DNA of 64,000 bases from Turnera subulata (Eukaryota; Streptophyta; Magnoliopsida; Malpighiales; Passifloraceae). The stretch lies in contig JAKUCV010002094.1 in assembly GCA_028386065.3 (NCBI GenBank), positions 43,488 through 107,487 on the forward strand, written 5' to 3'. Positions 45,028 through 58,487 of this stretch are shown here, piece by piece (the first letter of the stretch is position 1; every line of letters starts with the position of its first letter). The notes under the pieces were generated by a model. It worked only from the letters and a program-made list of their open reading frames with translations. It was not told the origin of the DNA and searched no databases. A program made the position numbers and the translations under genes.

Positions 45028-45540
45028 TATTGGATAATGACACCCACGATGGGGATCTCTAGTGATAAGATCCCATCTGGATGGGTTTATCTGGTATAAT
45101 TCAAATCTTAGTCTGTTATGGGTAACAGATAGTGTGAGGATTTAAAGGGTGTGGAGATAATATAGGTATTATCTCCACAATGTTTCAAAAGTCCCAAACT
45201 CTGGTATAAATACAAGAGTTGTGTATTGGGTCTGAGAGAGAAAAAGAAGAGACTGAATGTTTCTAACGTGAGATAAGAGACACTACCCTGTTCCCAGATA
45301 ATCACAGAACCCTCACTGAAAAGAAATAAACACATAGGCATTTAAGTTGTGATCAGTGGGTTTCTTCCTAGTGATTAAACCCCAAATCAACTGCTGTGGA
45401 CATTGAAGAAGGCAAGAAAGGCAGGAATTAATCATCTACAGGCTCCATTGAATTTAGAAGGTTGGTGTTCTAAATTCTATTTAATAATTTCCGCTGTGCA
45501 CATATTTATTTGTTAAATATGATCCCTAACAATTCCAACA
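45028..45540 (+). repeat. 5' LTR of the copia element
   Basis: 513 bp. Its TATA-like TATAAATACAAG is at about 45205. It begins TATTGGATAATGAC and ends AACAATTCCAACA. Confidence 0.95.
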
Positions 45541-47466
45541 TTGGTAGCGGAGCCTAGGTTGTAATTCCTATTATGATGTTGTTCTACTGGCATGAGATTT
45601 AAAAGGATAATCGATAGAAAATATGGCATGCGACCTAAGAAACAAACTGCTTTGTCAATTGTATGTTTGTTAGCCATATGCCATATTATATCACGTTAAT
45701 CGATGCCATTGATAATCGGTATGCCATGTCTTTCTATGTGATGCCATGGTTCAATGCTATATGTGCCAACATGTTCTGTTGTATACCATGTACCAAGTAT
45801 GCGATTAATATGCTATGTGCATATACAATTATTAATCTGGGTAATTTGCTATGCCATGCTGTATAACATACTTTTATACCATTTAATCGATAAACTATGT
45901 GTATGTGGTATGCCAGAACTACATGTTTAGATGCCATGATAAAGAAATATTCAATTGTTGATACATCCACCTGGTATGCCATTAACGACGTGTTTTAGAG
46001 ATGCCATGCCTGTTCCCTTTTTTATTTGAATATGATAAAACAGTAAGTTTTATACATGCCAATTAATTTTCGGTACATGATGATGATTAGATTTGGCGTT
46101 GTACATGTTGTTAATTGAAAAACCATGCTGGATTGTTGTTTGAACCGTGAACCCCTTGGACCCGAAACACCCAAATCCGGGTCTGCCCAGAACCACCATG
46201 TGTCTGGTGGGTTCTAGTCTGCCCAGGAAGCGGCGACAGCTGCTAGTGGTGGCGGTTGGGACGGCGTACGTCGCTGCGTCCACCAGTCCCACACGGCGGC
46301 AGTGGTCGTGCTCCCTCTAGTTGGCGGCGTGCGGTGGCGGCGTGGAGGCAGAGGAGGCCGCGGTTTCTCCCGAGCGTGGCTGTGTGCTGCGAGGCCCCTC
46401 TCCACCTTCGTCGTCTTCGGCGACGGCCACGGCTCCTCCCTGTGTGGAATGCGAGCCGCGGGCCGAAGCTGGAGATGGCGGATCTGGACGGAGAAGTCGT
46501 CGCCGGGAGGTTGAGCAGGAGCGGGTCGTGGTGGTTCGAGCGGCGGCCTTTGTGGTTGCTGCTCCCGCCTCGATCTGCGACTGCGGCCTCCGTCGTCGTG
46601 GATGATGGCGGCAGTGGCATCCTTCGTTGTGAAGGAGATGATGCCTCGGGTCTGCCCCACTCTTATTTTTCTGTTTTCTTTGGAAATGAAAAATAGGGGA
46701 AATGGGATGGGCTTACCGGGTTGAGCCTGTCCGTGGGCTCATGTGTTGGGCTCACTGGACAGACTACTTGGTCTGCGGGTTTGGGCCGATTCTTTTGGCT
46801 CACTGAGTTGGTTTCTGGACCCGCTGGTTTTGAGCCAACTTGTTTGGCATGATGGGCCTATTTTGTTGGGCTCGTCTGGGTTGAATTTAATTGGGCTATT
46901 CTGGACTATGTGATCTTTTTTGGCCTGATTATTCATTTGGACTTAGTATCCTTTTGGGTTCATTGTTCATTTAACTATGTGTTAAATAATTTAACTATGT
47001 GTTAAATTCAAATTAAAAAAAAAGGTGTGCATGATTGAATTATTTGTTAATTATGTATTTGTGCATATAAAGTTTTTTTTTTAATTTAGCATAATTGATT
47101 GTTATTATTATCTAACTTTGTGTTGCTAATAAATGAGTGACGACATTCAATTATGAAAATAATTATGTGTTAATTATTTTAATTCTCACTTTGAATAAAT
47201 TTGGAGTATTTATTTTAGTGGGAGTGAATGCTTTATATGATTAAATATTTTTGAAATAGTTATTTATTTTTCTAGGCATAGATGATGATGCACTTTGATG
47301 GGTATTCGATTTTATGCTTAGGAAAAATGATAGCTATTTATTATATTTAATGTAAAGCATATTGTCCTCGTATACATGATGAGGCATTTAATCCTGTGTG
47401 GATTTTTACATGAATTAATTGTATTATTTATCGATGTACAATTGGCTAATTAATTGTGACTTGTAG
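45541..47466 (+). other. Untranslated leader of the copia element
   Basis: Starts with the PBS (45542-45554). 45670-46000 repeats the phrase ATGCCAT many times. 46140-46680 is GC-rich with overlapping open frames on both strands (up to 148 codons) that have no domain. 46690-46960 is rich in GGGCTCA/TTGGGC phrases. It ends just before the gag ATG. Confidence 0.7.
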
Positions 47467-50400
47467 ATGGCTGCTTCCACTAAAGGGATTGTTGCTGAGC
47501 TAAACAAAAATGAGAAGCTCAATGGTGACAATTATGAAGTATGGAGCATGAAAATCCAGTATGTTCTGGAGGAACAAGATGTTCTCGATGCTCTGGAAAC
47601 CGAGATGGTTGAGCCTGAGGAGGGAAACACAGCCCAGCATAGGAGAGAGAGAGAGACCTCTACCTTGTGTGGAAGAGGAAGAACTCTCTCGCCCGCATTA
47701 CCATGCTAAGTAGCATGGAAAATGACCTTATGCGCACTTACAATAAGTTGTCGAGTGCTAAGGACATTTGGGCTGCCCTTAAGGCAAAGTTTGGTGGTGT
47801 GTCCTTAACCAAACTGAGGCAGTTGACAGTCAAGTTTGACAGCTATAAAAAGCATCCAAATCGCAATATGAGACAACATTTGAGGGATATGTCAAACATG
47901 ATCAGTGAGTTAAGTGATGCTGGTCATGAACTCACTGAAGAACAAAAGGTTCAAGCTGTCATCCGCTCTTTGCCGAGTTCTTGGGACTATATGAAAGTCC
48001 AGTTGACCCACAACTTTAATATTACTACCTTTGACGATGTGGTTCGTCATTTGGAGCTTGAGGAAGAGCGCCTTGGGGCCTCTAAAGAACCTCCTCAGAG
48101 CAATGCCTTTGTGGCTGAAGGTAGTAAGAATAATAAACGCAAGAAGGGTCAAAAGAACAAGAAAAGAAAGAAGGCAAAGCAGGCTCAGAAGAAACCTTCT
48201 GTTGAAGGAAAAGTCCCTCAACAGAAAAAGAACAAAAACAAGAACCAGTTAAAATGTTATAACTGTGGCCAAATGGGGCATTTTGCTGCTGAGTGCACAG
48301 AGCCCAAGAAGGTATGTTCCTTCAATAATATTGTCAGTTCTAGTTTTGTTACTAGTTCTGCTTTATTAACTGAATCAACTTTCATGTGGATTGTAGATTC
48401 GGGGGCCACAGACCACATAAGCAATGATCGAGGATCATTTGTGGACTATCGTCGTATTTCGAGTGGATCGAAGTGGATTCATGTGGGAAATAACTCCAAG
48501 CTGGAAGTTAAAGGTTTGGGCACTTGCCAACTGAGGTTGACTGGTGGTCAGACTTTGGACCTACATGATGTACTCTACGTTCCAGAGATGCGGCGAAATC
48601 TTGTTTCTGTTTCTGTTTTAGCTAAACAAGGTTTCTTATTCAATTTTCATAAAGTTGGTTTGGACTTGTTCTATGGGACTGTACTTTATGGTTTTGGTTT
48701 CTGGATGAATGGTCTTATTGTTTTGGATGTTGAAAACTTTTCTAATAAATCCAATTTTTCCCTTTTTACATCCTCGAGTAATGTGAACGATGATGTGAAC
48801 GTGTGGCATTCAAGGCTTGGCCATGTGGGCCAGCAAAGAATGAATCGCCTCGCGAAAGAGGGCCTTATGGGCTCGATTGACAAGGTAGAACTTCCTGTGT
48901 GTGAGTTCTGCCTTGCGGGAAAAATGGCAAGAAAACCATTCAGAAAAGCAACGAGAGCAGATCAACCGTTGCAGTTAATACATTCTGACATCTGTGGTCC
49001 AATGAATGTGAGGGCAAGGCATGGTGCCTATTATTTCATCACTTTCATTGATGATTTCACGCGCTACGGTTATGTCTATTTGATTTCCCACAAATCTGAG
49101 GCGTTGGACTGTTTCAGAAAGTTCATAAGCCTTGTGGAAAATCAACTTGATAAGCGTATCAAGGCATTAAGGACAGACCGAGGCCGTGAATATTTGTCTG
49201 ATCAGTTCAAACAAATATGTGATGAAAAAGGAATTCTTAGGCAACTAACTATTCCTGGAACTCCACAACAAAATGGTGTTGCGGAAAGAAGAAATAGAAC
49301 TCTTCTTGAGATGGTCAGATCCATGATGGCACAGGCTAAGTTGCCAGTCTCCTTTTGGGGAGATGCACTCTTAACTGCCACTCATGTACTGAACCTAGTG
49401 CCCTCAAAATCTGTAGCTTCTACACCTTATGAGTTATGGACAGGTAGGAAACCTGACTTAAGTTGGCTAAAGCCTTGGGGCTGTGCTGCTTATACCCATA
49501 ACTCTTCCCACAGACATGGGAAATTGGGACCTAGAGGAAGTAAGAGTATTTTCATAAGATATTCAGAAAACTCTAAAGGTTATGTGTTCATTGGTGAACA
49601 CGAGGGTGTAGGATATACAGAATTTGAATCACGAGATGTGACTTTCTTGGAGAATGAGTTTCCAAGAAGAGGTGATACAGGACCTGATCAATCTCTTTTT
49701 GAGATGTGTGATCAGGCAGGACAAGATGATGCAAGCCAATTGAGTATTGGTGAATCTGACATACATCAGAATCTTGATCCTAGTGGGAGTAATCTGGACA
49801 GTAGTGGAACTGCATCACTACACCCAGAGCCTCGAAGAAGTGAGCGTGGTAATGTTCCACGACGTCACTTTGAGATCGAGGGTGTCGATGATGTGCATCG
49901 GCAAGCCTTCATTGTAGAACCTCTTGATGAAGAGGAACCCAAAAGCTACAATGAGGCTGTCTCCTGTATTGCCAAGAAAGAATGGATTAAAGCAATGGAT
50001 GAAGAGCTTAGCTCCATGCATTCTAACCATGTTTGGGAATTGGTAGATTTACCGAAGGGACGAAAGGCTATTGGGAACAAGTGGGTTCTCAAAATCAAGC
50101 GAAATGCTGATGGGTCAATCGATAGATATAAGGCACGTCTAGTAGCCAAGGGTTACACACAACAGGAAGGGATAGATTATGAGGAAACTTTCTCTCCTGT
50201 TGTGAGATTTGCATCTATTCGATTGATCTTAGCCATTGTGGCAGATCTTGATCTCGAGTTACATCAGATGGATGTAAAAACAGCATTCCTTAACGGAAAT
50301 CTAGAAGAGGAAATTTACATGCAACAACCTGTGGGTTTTGCTGTAAAAGGCCAGGAACACAAAGTGTGTAGGCTGATGAGATCCATTTATGGACTCAAAC

Positions 50401-51500
50401 AATCTTCTAGACAATGGTACTTAAGGTTTCATGAAGCCATCACATCCTTCATGTTTGTCATGATAGATGAGGACCATTGTGTGTATGTTAAGAGATCTGG
50501 GGATCATTTTGTGGTCTTGTCACTCTATGTCGACGACATACTGTTGGCTGGAAATAATAAAGATTTCCTGGTATCCATAAAGGCTTGGTTGTCCTCCAAC
50601 TTTGAGATGAAGGACATGGGTGAAGCTGCATACATTCTAGGGGTTAAGATCCTTAGAGATCGATCCAAAAGATTATTGTCTCTTTCTCAAGAGCATTACA
50701 TCAAGAAAATTTTGGAACGATTTCGTATGCAGGATTCAAAGCCTATGAATACACCTATTGCCAAAGGCAATAATCTAAGCCAACAGATGTGTCCCCAAAC
50801 TCGGGAAGAAAAGCAACATATGGCTAATGAGCCATATGCTAGTGCTGTCGGGAGTCTAATGTACACTATGTTGTGTACTAGACCAGATATTTGTTATGCT
50901 GTTGGAATGGTAAGTAGATACCAATCCAATCCCGGGCGGGAGCACTGGACAGCAGTCAAAAGAATACTTCGGTATTTGAAGGGCACAATGGACTATACTT
51001 TAAGTTTTCAAGGGGATGGGTTCTGCTTGAAAGCTTATGCAGATGCCGATTGGGGAGGAGATTTAGACCAGAGAAAGTCTACCTCCGACTAAGTATTCTT
51101 ACTAAGCAATGGTGCTATCTCATGGAGTAGTAAGAAACAGTCTTGCATAGCCTTGTCAACGATGGAGGCAGAGTTTGTAGCCTTGTCATCGGCAGTACAG
51201 GAGGCTGTATGGCTGAGACGTTTTCTCAGTCATTTAGGTGTTATGCAAGGGGCTGTGTCTCCATTGATTGTCTATTGTGATAGTCAAGCAGCTATTGCAT
51301 ACACTAAAGACCCTAAGTACCATGGGAAGACAAAACACATTGATATCAGATACAATTATGTTAGGGACATGGTTTCATGTAAAGAAGTGAACATAGAGTA
51401 CATTCCTACTGGTGACATGTTAGCAGATTCATTCACCAAACCTATCTCTACAGCTTCTTTTGTTAAGCATATGGGACTGATAGGTTTACGTAGGATGTGA
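47467..51500 (+). pseudogene. Copia gag-pol polyprotein with one frameshift and one stop
   Basis: ATG at 47467 (MAASTKGIVAELNKNEKLNG). Domains in order: UBN2-type gag; CCHC knuckle CYNCGQMGHFAAEC (about 48256-48297); protease active site DSGATDH (about 48397); integrase zinc finger (HSRLGHV...CEFC) and catalytic DIC...TDRGREY...NGVAERRNRT (about 48980-49300); RT from NKWVLKIKRNADG to YVDDILLAG (about 50070-50550); RNase H DADWGGD, MEAEFVALSSA, YCDSQAAIAY (51040-51300). The frame changes within the (GA)n run at 47643-47656, consistent with loss of one GA unit. A TAA at 51090-51092 interrupts STSD-VFLL, after which the same frame stays open to 51500. No other lesion is seen. Confidence 0.95.
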
Positions 51501-52577
51501 TTTTAACTATTTTTGTTGTTTTTTCCCTTGACTGTATGTTCATTATAAAATTCTTGTTTTTATTCAAATGCCTATTATTGTATAATTATTCATGTATACA
51601 AGGACGCATGTTTTTGTAACATGCATATGTATATGCTGAGAGCATATGTAGGGATGAAGGACTTGGTGTCTTTGTCATCCAAAAGATATGTCTAACAGAC
51701 AGGTTAGCTCTCTCACACGAGTAACCATCTCTATGACTGGGTGTCATAGGGGTAAGACAATTTTAAGTCAAGAATAGGGTGAGTCCCTATTCCGTAAGAG
51801 CCTGACTTAAAACAATTTTGTCGCCTTGATATTATTCAAGACGAGGTCAATCATGTTTGACTGGAGATGAAACAAAGTAATGTTTTATCTTGTCTGTTCA
51901 AAAGCTAGGTAGGGTCCGGTTTGGGATATGGTAAAGTGGTGGACCCAAGTCAAACACTAGGTGTGTTTGGACTGTTACCTACACAGTATTATTAAATGAC
52001 GTATGCTCCAACAAAGGATGGAGAAAACAATACTGTGACACATGAATTCATACCATGTGTGCTAGTGACCATACAAGGAGTAGGAAAAAGATCTCGTTTT
52101 TCTACTGTGTAAGCCTTGAGAAATTTTTAATTTCTCACAAGTGCCCTTATCGACCTTTTACTATTACTTGTAATCTTAATTTAGTGTTGCTATCTTGGCT
52201 GTACTCATAACGATCATGAGTGATACGACCTAACGGGGTATGTCAGAAAAGCAACTAAGTTAAGATGTAAAGTTCTAAGTAAAAAGCAAGATCATTAAGT
52301 ATTGTATTTTTCTTGGTATTCGCAAAACGGCCATTTATGTTTTTATGTGAAACATAATTGTGAATACACATTGAGACTGAGGTCTAGGGATCTCTATAAA
52401 TACAATTAAATAATTCTGGGGAACTTACATATCTACTCTACTTGAGCTGTTGTATACTCTTAACAGATGTACAATAAGGAGCTCTTACTGGTATGTTGGT
52501 CACACGACCTATTTGCCTGGTATGAAACTTATTTCTTTGAGCCCAGATGGTTATGTCCATCATGTGTGAGTGGGAGA
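51501..52577 (+). other. 3' untranslated region of the copia element
   Basis: Non-coding stretch between the pol stop and the polypurine tract. No env-like frame. A local inverted phrase GCATATGTATATGC lies at about 51623. Confidence 0.7.
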
Positions 52578-53090
52578 TATTGGATAATGACACCCATGAT
52601 GGGGATCTCCAGTGATAAGATCCCATCTGGATGGGTTTATCTGGTATAATTCAAATTTTAGTCTGTTATGGGTAACAGATAGAGTGAGGATTTAAAGGGT
52701 GTGGAGATAATATAGGTATTATCTCCACAGTGTTTCAAAAGTCCCAAACTCTGGTATAAATACAAGAGTTGTGTATTGGGTCTGAGAGAGAAAAAGAAGA
52801 GACTGAATGTTTCTAACGTGAGATAAGAGACACTACCCTGTTCCCAGATAATCACAGAACCCTCACTGAAAAGAAATAAACACATAGGCATTTAGGTTGT
52901 GATCAGTGGGTTTCTTCCTAGTGATTAAACCCCAGATCAACTGCTGTGGACATTGAAGAAGGCAAGAAAGGCAGGAATTAATCATCTACAAGCTCCATTG
53001 AATTTAGAAGGTTGGTGTTCTAAATTCTATTTAATAATTTCCGTTGTGCACATATTTATTTGTTAAATATGATCCCTAACAATTCCAACA
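52578..53090 (+). repeat. 3' LTR of the copia element
   Basis: 513 bp, same length as the 5' LTR with nine substitutions. Followed by ATAAC. Confidence 0.95.
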
Positions 53091-53182
53091 ATAACTTTTG
53101 TGAGGAGGGAAGGAGAAGATGGGACGGGAGGAGAGGAGAGGAGGGGCCATCCTCAGTCATGGAAATTATGTTCTGCTGGGCA

Positions 53183-53435
53183 CTTTGGTCTCTGTACTCG
53201 CCTCGAATTTTGAATGTAGTCATTATATTTAATTTTTATGGATTTTTGTCATTGTACTCCATGTTTTCATTAAATTGGTTAAGTCATCATGTGGAATTTA
53301 AATTGGACCAATTGAATTATGGCATGTGTCCGAAAGTATAAAATTCAATAAAAACGTGAAGTACACCAACCAAAATCCATGAAAACTGAATACAATGACC
53401 ACATTTAAAATCCATGGGGAGTACAGGGACCAAAA
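53183..53435. repeat. Foldback/MITE-like inverted repeat
   Basis: TTTGGTCTCTGTACT at the left mirrors AGTACAGGGACCAAA at the right. Inner arms also pair (TGTAGTCATTATATT with CAATGACCACA; ATGGATTTTTGT with CAAAATCCAT). Centre near 53310. Non-coding. Confidence 0.7.
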
Positions 53436-53439
53436 ATCT

Positions 53440-53715
53440 ACTTTATCCCGTAGGAATGTTGTCCTGTTTCATGCACAGCAAGAACTCCATAGTCGTGCTT
53501 GGCAGGTTCCTTGCGGTATGTGTACCGCGAAGCAAACCGAAGTGCGGATTGGTTGGCTCATTATGCTCTATCTTTGCCTTTAGGAGTGTCTCATTTTGTT
53601 TAGCCCCTGGGGATGTAATCATTTTCTTCCTAATGATGTTCACGGGGCTGGTTCCCCTAGACTCGTTCGCCTAGACCAATAATACAACGACCTCTTCATT
53701 TGGATCAAAAAAAAA
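53440..53715 (+). mobile_element. 5'-truncated LINE 3' end (RNase H tail)
   Basis: One frame reads VYREANRSADWLAHYALSLP then GVSHFV-stop (about 53516-53607), the C-terminal motif of the RNase H domain that ends many plant LINE ORF2 proteins. A short 3' UTR and ATCAAAAAAAAA (53704-53715) follow. The 5' limit and TSD were not fixed. Confidence 0.75.
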
Positions 53716-54174
53716 GGGGAACTCGTTGTATATGATTGCTAAAAAAAACTTTTAAAGTATGGTAAAAAAGAATAAATAGTTTGGTACTAAATACCCCTAT
53801 CCAAATTCGTTTTTGTTATCTAAAGTGTAAGTTGAGGGAAGTTCTTTTTTTGAATTTTTTTTTGTTTTTTTAATCCTTGACTTTTGTTGGTATATCATAA
53901 TCTTAAAAATTGGTATATCATGATCTTAAAAATTATTCACAATCCCTAGCCTCAAAGTACCCATAGGATAGAACCCATGACTCTTTAAAATTCAATTTAG
54001 GTAGATGCCACTACACAAATTTCATAATTCGTCCTTCCCAAAACAATACGAGAAAAAATAAAAAGACAAATTTAAAAATATATCAACCTTTATACTATCA
54101 TAATCTTAAAAATTACCCACAATCCCTAACCTTTAAAGCCCTCTCGGCTCCACCCACTCACGTGATGGAACTCA
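53716..54174. repeat. Diverged short duplication that includes a Helitron empty site
   Basis: 53930-54090 and 54095-54174 (continued at 60110) are related units: ...AAAATTAYYCACAATCCCTARCC... then GAACYCATGAC...CAATTTAGG. The second unit is interrupted by the Helitron between A (54174) and T (60110). A third relative is at 38430-38620. No gene. Confidence 0.6.
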
Positions 54175-55055
54175 TCTATTATATATATTTAAAGCTGTAT
54201 CCCTCACCAGGTTTTGACACATAGGATTTTTGAGGTCATGTTTTATTGTCATGTGCAGGCTTCGGGGTCTTCCTTTATTGTCATATGGAGGATTGTAGGT
54301 GTAGTTTGAATGGCCATAATAACAAACGTAATTATCCCAAAATAATTAAACTTCCACCAGTAAAGCTGATATGTTATATCCTCATACGATTTAAGCTAAA
54401 AGCCGAAACTCGATATTAAAAAAAAAAACAAAAGCTTATCAATTATATCTTGATAATATTTAAACTCTTATAAGAAAATCCTGATAAGAATTAAACTCTT
54501 ATCTGAAAAAACTGATAATTTATGTCATTGATTTGAAAACAAAAGTCATCGTAATTGTATTGTTATATATATATTATGTGATTTACTCTAAGAATTATAT
54601 TACCTTTATTGATAAATTTTACAACTGATAAGATAATATTGTTATTCAAAACCAATCTTTAATCATTTTTGTTTTTTTCATCTATCTCTTCAAAAATTTG
54701 ATCATCTCTCATTTAAATACAGATACAGTCTCTCTGTTTTTTTGTATGTGAAATAATAGTCTCTGTATGTGATACAGTTTTACTATCATTCATTCATTTT
54801 TTTTTACTCCTTCTTTGTTTTATTTTTACACTACACAAGGTCTAGATACAGTCTCTATCTGTGTGATACAGTTTCTCTATCTTCTTCTTTGTTTTGTTAC
54901 TATTTGCCTACGTACGAATGTTGATATAGTATTAAAGTTATTTTGTCTCTCACAATTAAGCATCGTATTGGTTTCATTTTTTCCCAATCTATTTTAATCA
55001 TTTTTATATATTTTTTTGTGTAGGAAAATGTATATTAAAGCTTTGGAGGATTGAC

Positions 55056-58000
55056 TGAAATACCCCGACCACTATTTACCCAACAGACAGTAATTACTAA
55101 ACAACAGTGCCGACACGTGGCACAGACAGTAAATACAACAGGAAAATCCAGCCCAACGGCCCAAAGATAATATCATGTCACCCAACCACGGGTACAAAGC
55201 ATCAAAAGCACAGCAGAAGCAATTTAATAATTACAGCAATAGTATGAATCGACTCGATGCAAACTATGGATCCAGATCCGTCAGAGGAGATGTCGCAGCC
55301 TGCCATGATGCATACCTGCACAAAGAACAACGAAGCCTGCCGATGGGGCAGGTGAGGGGTGAGATTCTCCATAATCTCACCGACACATAATCCATGATGA
55401 ACAACATAGCATATACTTAACAGTCAAGAACACATCAATACGGCATACAAGTAGTGAACAGAACACTGATCAAATACAGCCACAAAGAACAATGCGAACC
55501 ATGCAAATGTCCACCCCATCGACTATGCAATGCACTGACCATCCAATACTGACTGTGCCATACACTAGTGCCCGACCAGGACACTTCAACTCGACTACGT
55601 ATTGGGTATCCGACCCAGTCTCGACAGACCATATAATACAAACTCTAGTCCTGACAGACTATACTCAAGAGAGGTTCCTCGTCGTATGATAACATACCGT
55701 TACTGTGCTTGCTAATCTCCTAACCCAGTACCAAAACAAACTCAAAACACGTGAGCCTCGCTCACCGGGTAGCCGGCAACCAGCACGGACCATACCCAAT
55801 CAATATCACAAATCGGTCCCCGGGTAGAATCACAACACAACACGGTAACAGTAATCACCACAGCAACTCGTAACCACATCAACAACAATTCTCATTAACC
55901 CCGATCTCTGGGTATCGACATACCCTTAGGTATAACAATTACCCAACCGTCGACCACAGCCGACAACCAATATATCTCAATATCCGCACGAAAACGACAA
56001 GTGGTACTCATCTGACAATTATCAAAGAAACCGACAACTAACATAGGACAACTGGCAACCGATCCCAACAACGATAGACTACTCACAACCAACGATAACA
56101 ACTAACACCCGTAAACCGGCAACCTATGCCGACCACGGTCAACCGACTATACTGAGGACTGACAACCTCCCAAGGTATGATCATGAGACATCATGCAAAT
56201 GAATATATCACATCACAGCCCAACAAAGCAAAAGCACATTTCAAACAAGACTGAGCCAAGATCAAAAGATTATTTATTATTATTACCAATTTTATCTTCC
56301 GGGCCCCGTCACTGGACAAGCTAGAGTCGTACCAGGTTATCAATTAATTCCGGATGCCAGGTCAAAGAACCATACCAAATCTTACCATACGGGGACCACG
56401 TCCCAAAATAACCATACCGGAATCAACATTCCAAAACTGGAAATTTGGTATATCCGAAGCACTGGGTATTCGGTATACCCCAACCACAGGCATCATCATG
56501 CCAACCGGATATTCGGTATATCCGAACCACTGGGTATTCTGTATACCCCAACCACAGGCATCGTCATGCCAACCAAACCAAGTAACCGACCATAGCATCC
56601 CAAAATTAATTTTCAAACCATCGGGTCGTACCACTACTTTCCACATGACAATTATATCATCATCTCAAATCAATTCCAATTTCCATATTCATTTCCTCAA
56701 TTATCCACAAAATCAATATCACAGTCCAATGGCAACAATAATATCCACAGCAGTCAAACAGCCAACAATCAACAACTCAGCAGATCAAACGAACAACAAA
56801 GCACACAAAGTATTACAGGCAACATAACAAGGGTTATCCATCCTCACAATAAATATCAGCAATTACTACCAAGACCAACCACCCCGGTTATCACGGGCGG
56901 AATGACGTATATGCAACCTCACCTGATACTCTTCGGAAGCCGACATCCGGTTAAGCCTTGACATTCCGAAGCAACCCGTCCACCGAGTCCTGCTTCTTAA
57001 GGAACGCACTGTTCACACCGGAGTTGCCCGGGCCTAGCCGGAAAATTCCCGGGACACCGGAAGCTCGCCGGATTCCGGCTGGAACTGTTCACAGAAGCCC
57101 ACAACACACCCAATGTCCTCTGCTACTGTTCATCGCCCGACCAAACACTATTACCACACCACCAGATCAATAGTTTGACCATCAACACGCTCGCCATCAT
57201 CGCCATAACAAACAACACAACAATCCGCATCCACTGCAACACCCAAATCTACACGCGGTTTAGCAACACAGGGTCTCAGTATATAACCGAGACAGAAGAG
57301 AAGAAATCGAGAGATAGGGAGGAGAAAGAAGGATCGGGCGTCACAGCTTACCCACACGGCAGTGGCTCGAGTTCAGTTCCTTCGGTCGGAACACGAGCAG
57401 CGGCTGGTGGGGAGGGAGGTGGGTGGAAAAGAAGGGGGCGAAGGGAGGGCCGCGGCTGCAGACGTGTCGGCAGCGAGGCGAACTTGCTTGTCGGCGGCGG
57501 TATGAGGGGCGTCGCTGTCGGCTGCAGCGGCGAGAGATAGAGAGGGCGGCGAGAATCGTCGGCTTGCTCGTCGTCGTGGAGTCTTCGTCGGCAGCGTCAA
57601 GAGGAGGGGACGGCAACTCGTCGGGTTCCACTCCATAGATCGGCGGCGAGAACACGAGGAGGAGAGCGGTATCAGGCTGGCCTTGGAATGGTGGCGGCAG
57701 TCGCGAGCAGGAGCAAGGTGGCGGTGTCGCGACTCTGCTCGGTGGTGGCTTCGACGGTGGTGAGGTGGAGGAGAGCAGGAGCGAGGAAGCGGCAGCGGTC
57801 ACGACAGGGGCAGGGGAGGAAAATGAGGATGGATGGTGATGACTTCGGCTTGGGAGAGGGAGGAATTGATGGGTGTGCGTGGCTCGGTGAGGGAGGGAGG
57901 AAGGAAATTGGTGAGGAAGTAGATGGGGAAGGAGGAAGAGACAAGGGAAAAAGATAAAAAAAAAGAAAGAGGGGGAGGGTCGGTTGGTCACGGGAAAAGG

Positions 58001-58487
58001 TGTGTGGGAAGAGAAGATAAAAGAGAAGAAAACAAAAAAGAAAAGAGAAGAAAAGATGGGGGGCCGGTGTGAAGAAAAAATCGGGAGAGAGGGAAAAAAA
58101 AAGAAAGAAAAGGGAGGAAGAGAGAGAGGAAAAGAAAACAAGAAAGATAAGGGTTTGGATTTTTGTCGGGACAATGTAATCGCAGGGGTACTCTCGTCCT
58201 TTCGAATTTCTGTCCCGAGTCCAAAAATATAACTTGGGCTCGGAAAATCCGATTAATACCCCTGAGCGTCGTCCAAGTCTCGAAAATGAAAACCGAGGCT
58301 CGGTAAGCCTTGGAGGAGGCTCGGAAATCCCGAGTGACCCTCGGAAAATAGTTCTGAGGCTCGGTTAACGAAAGAAACTCCAAGACGTCGTATATCCTCA
58401 GCGGTCGAAACGAAACTCGGTTACTCCCGGTAAAACTCGGAAAACTTGGTGCGGTAGAATTCTCGAAATTTTACCCGAGTCGTTACA
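55056..58487 (-). repeat. Solo LTR of a LARD2-like family, minus strand
   Basis: On the minus strand it begins TGTAACGACTCGGGTAAAAT (from 58487) and ends GGGGTATTTCA (55056). TSD TTGAC is at 55051-55055 and 58488-58492. No second copy or interior exists, so it is a solo LTR left by LTR-LTR recombination. Its start and end resemble LARD2's LTR (TGTAACAGC...GTTTCA) but the sequence is clearly another family. It has a GC-rich leader-like block (57350-57800) with long frames on both strands judged spurious, and dyad motifs at 55900-56590. Confidence 0.9.

Larger units (their letters stand above)
45028..53090 (+). mobile_element. Ty1/copia retrotransposon, nearly intact
   Basis: 513-bp LTRs lie at 45028-45540 and 52578-53090. 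TSD ATAAC is at 45023-45027 and 53091-53095. PBS TGGTAGCGGAGCC starts at 45542. The polypurine tract GTGAGTGGGAGA is at 52566-52577. The untranslated leader is long (45541-47466) and includes a GC-rich block (46140-46680). One polyprotein frame has domain order gag-protease-integrase-RT-RNase H, which defines Ty1/copia. I count nine differences between the LTRs (eight transitions), about 98% identity, so the insertion is recent. The coding region is disabled only by one frameshift and one nonsense codon. The LTR termini are TATTGG...CCAACA rather than TG...CA. Confidence 0.97.

Noticed and set aside
46214..46696. Overlapping 125-148-codon frames in the GC-rich block as genes
   Set aside because: They lie in the copia leader, exist on both strands at once, and have no recognisable motif.
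55175..56827. Plus-strand frames (for example 157 codons at 56354) as genes
   Set aside because: Located in the solo LTR in antisense orientation; Thr/Asn/Pro-rich because of dyad and AC-rich repeats.
57341..58174. 277-codon minus-strand frame as a gene
   Set aside because: Ser/Pro/Phe-rich low-complexity frame inside the solo LTR, overlapping open frames on the other strand, no domain.
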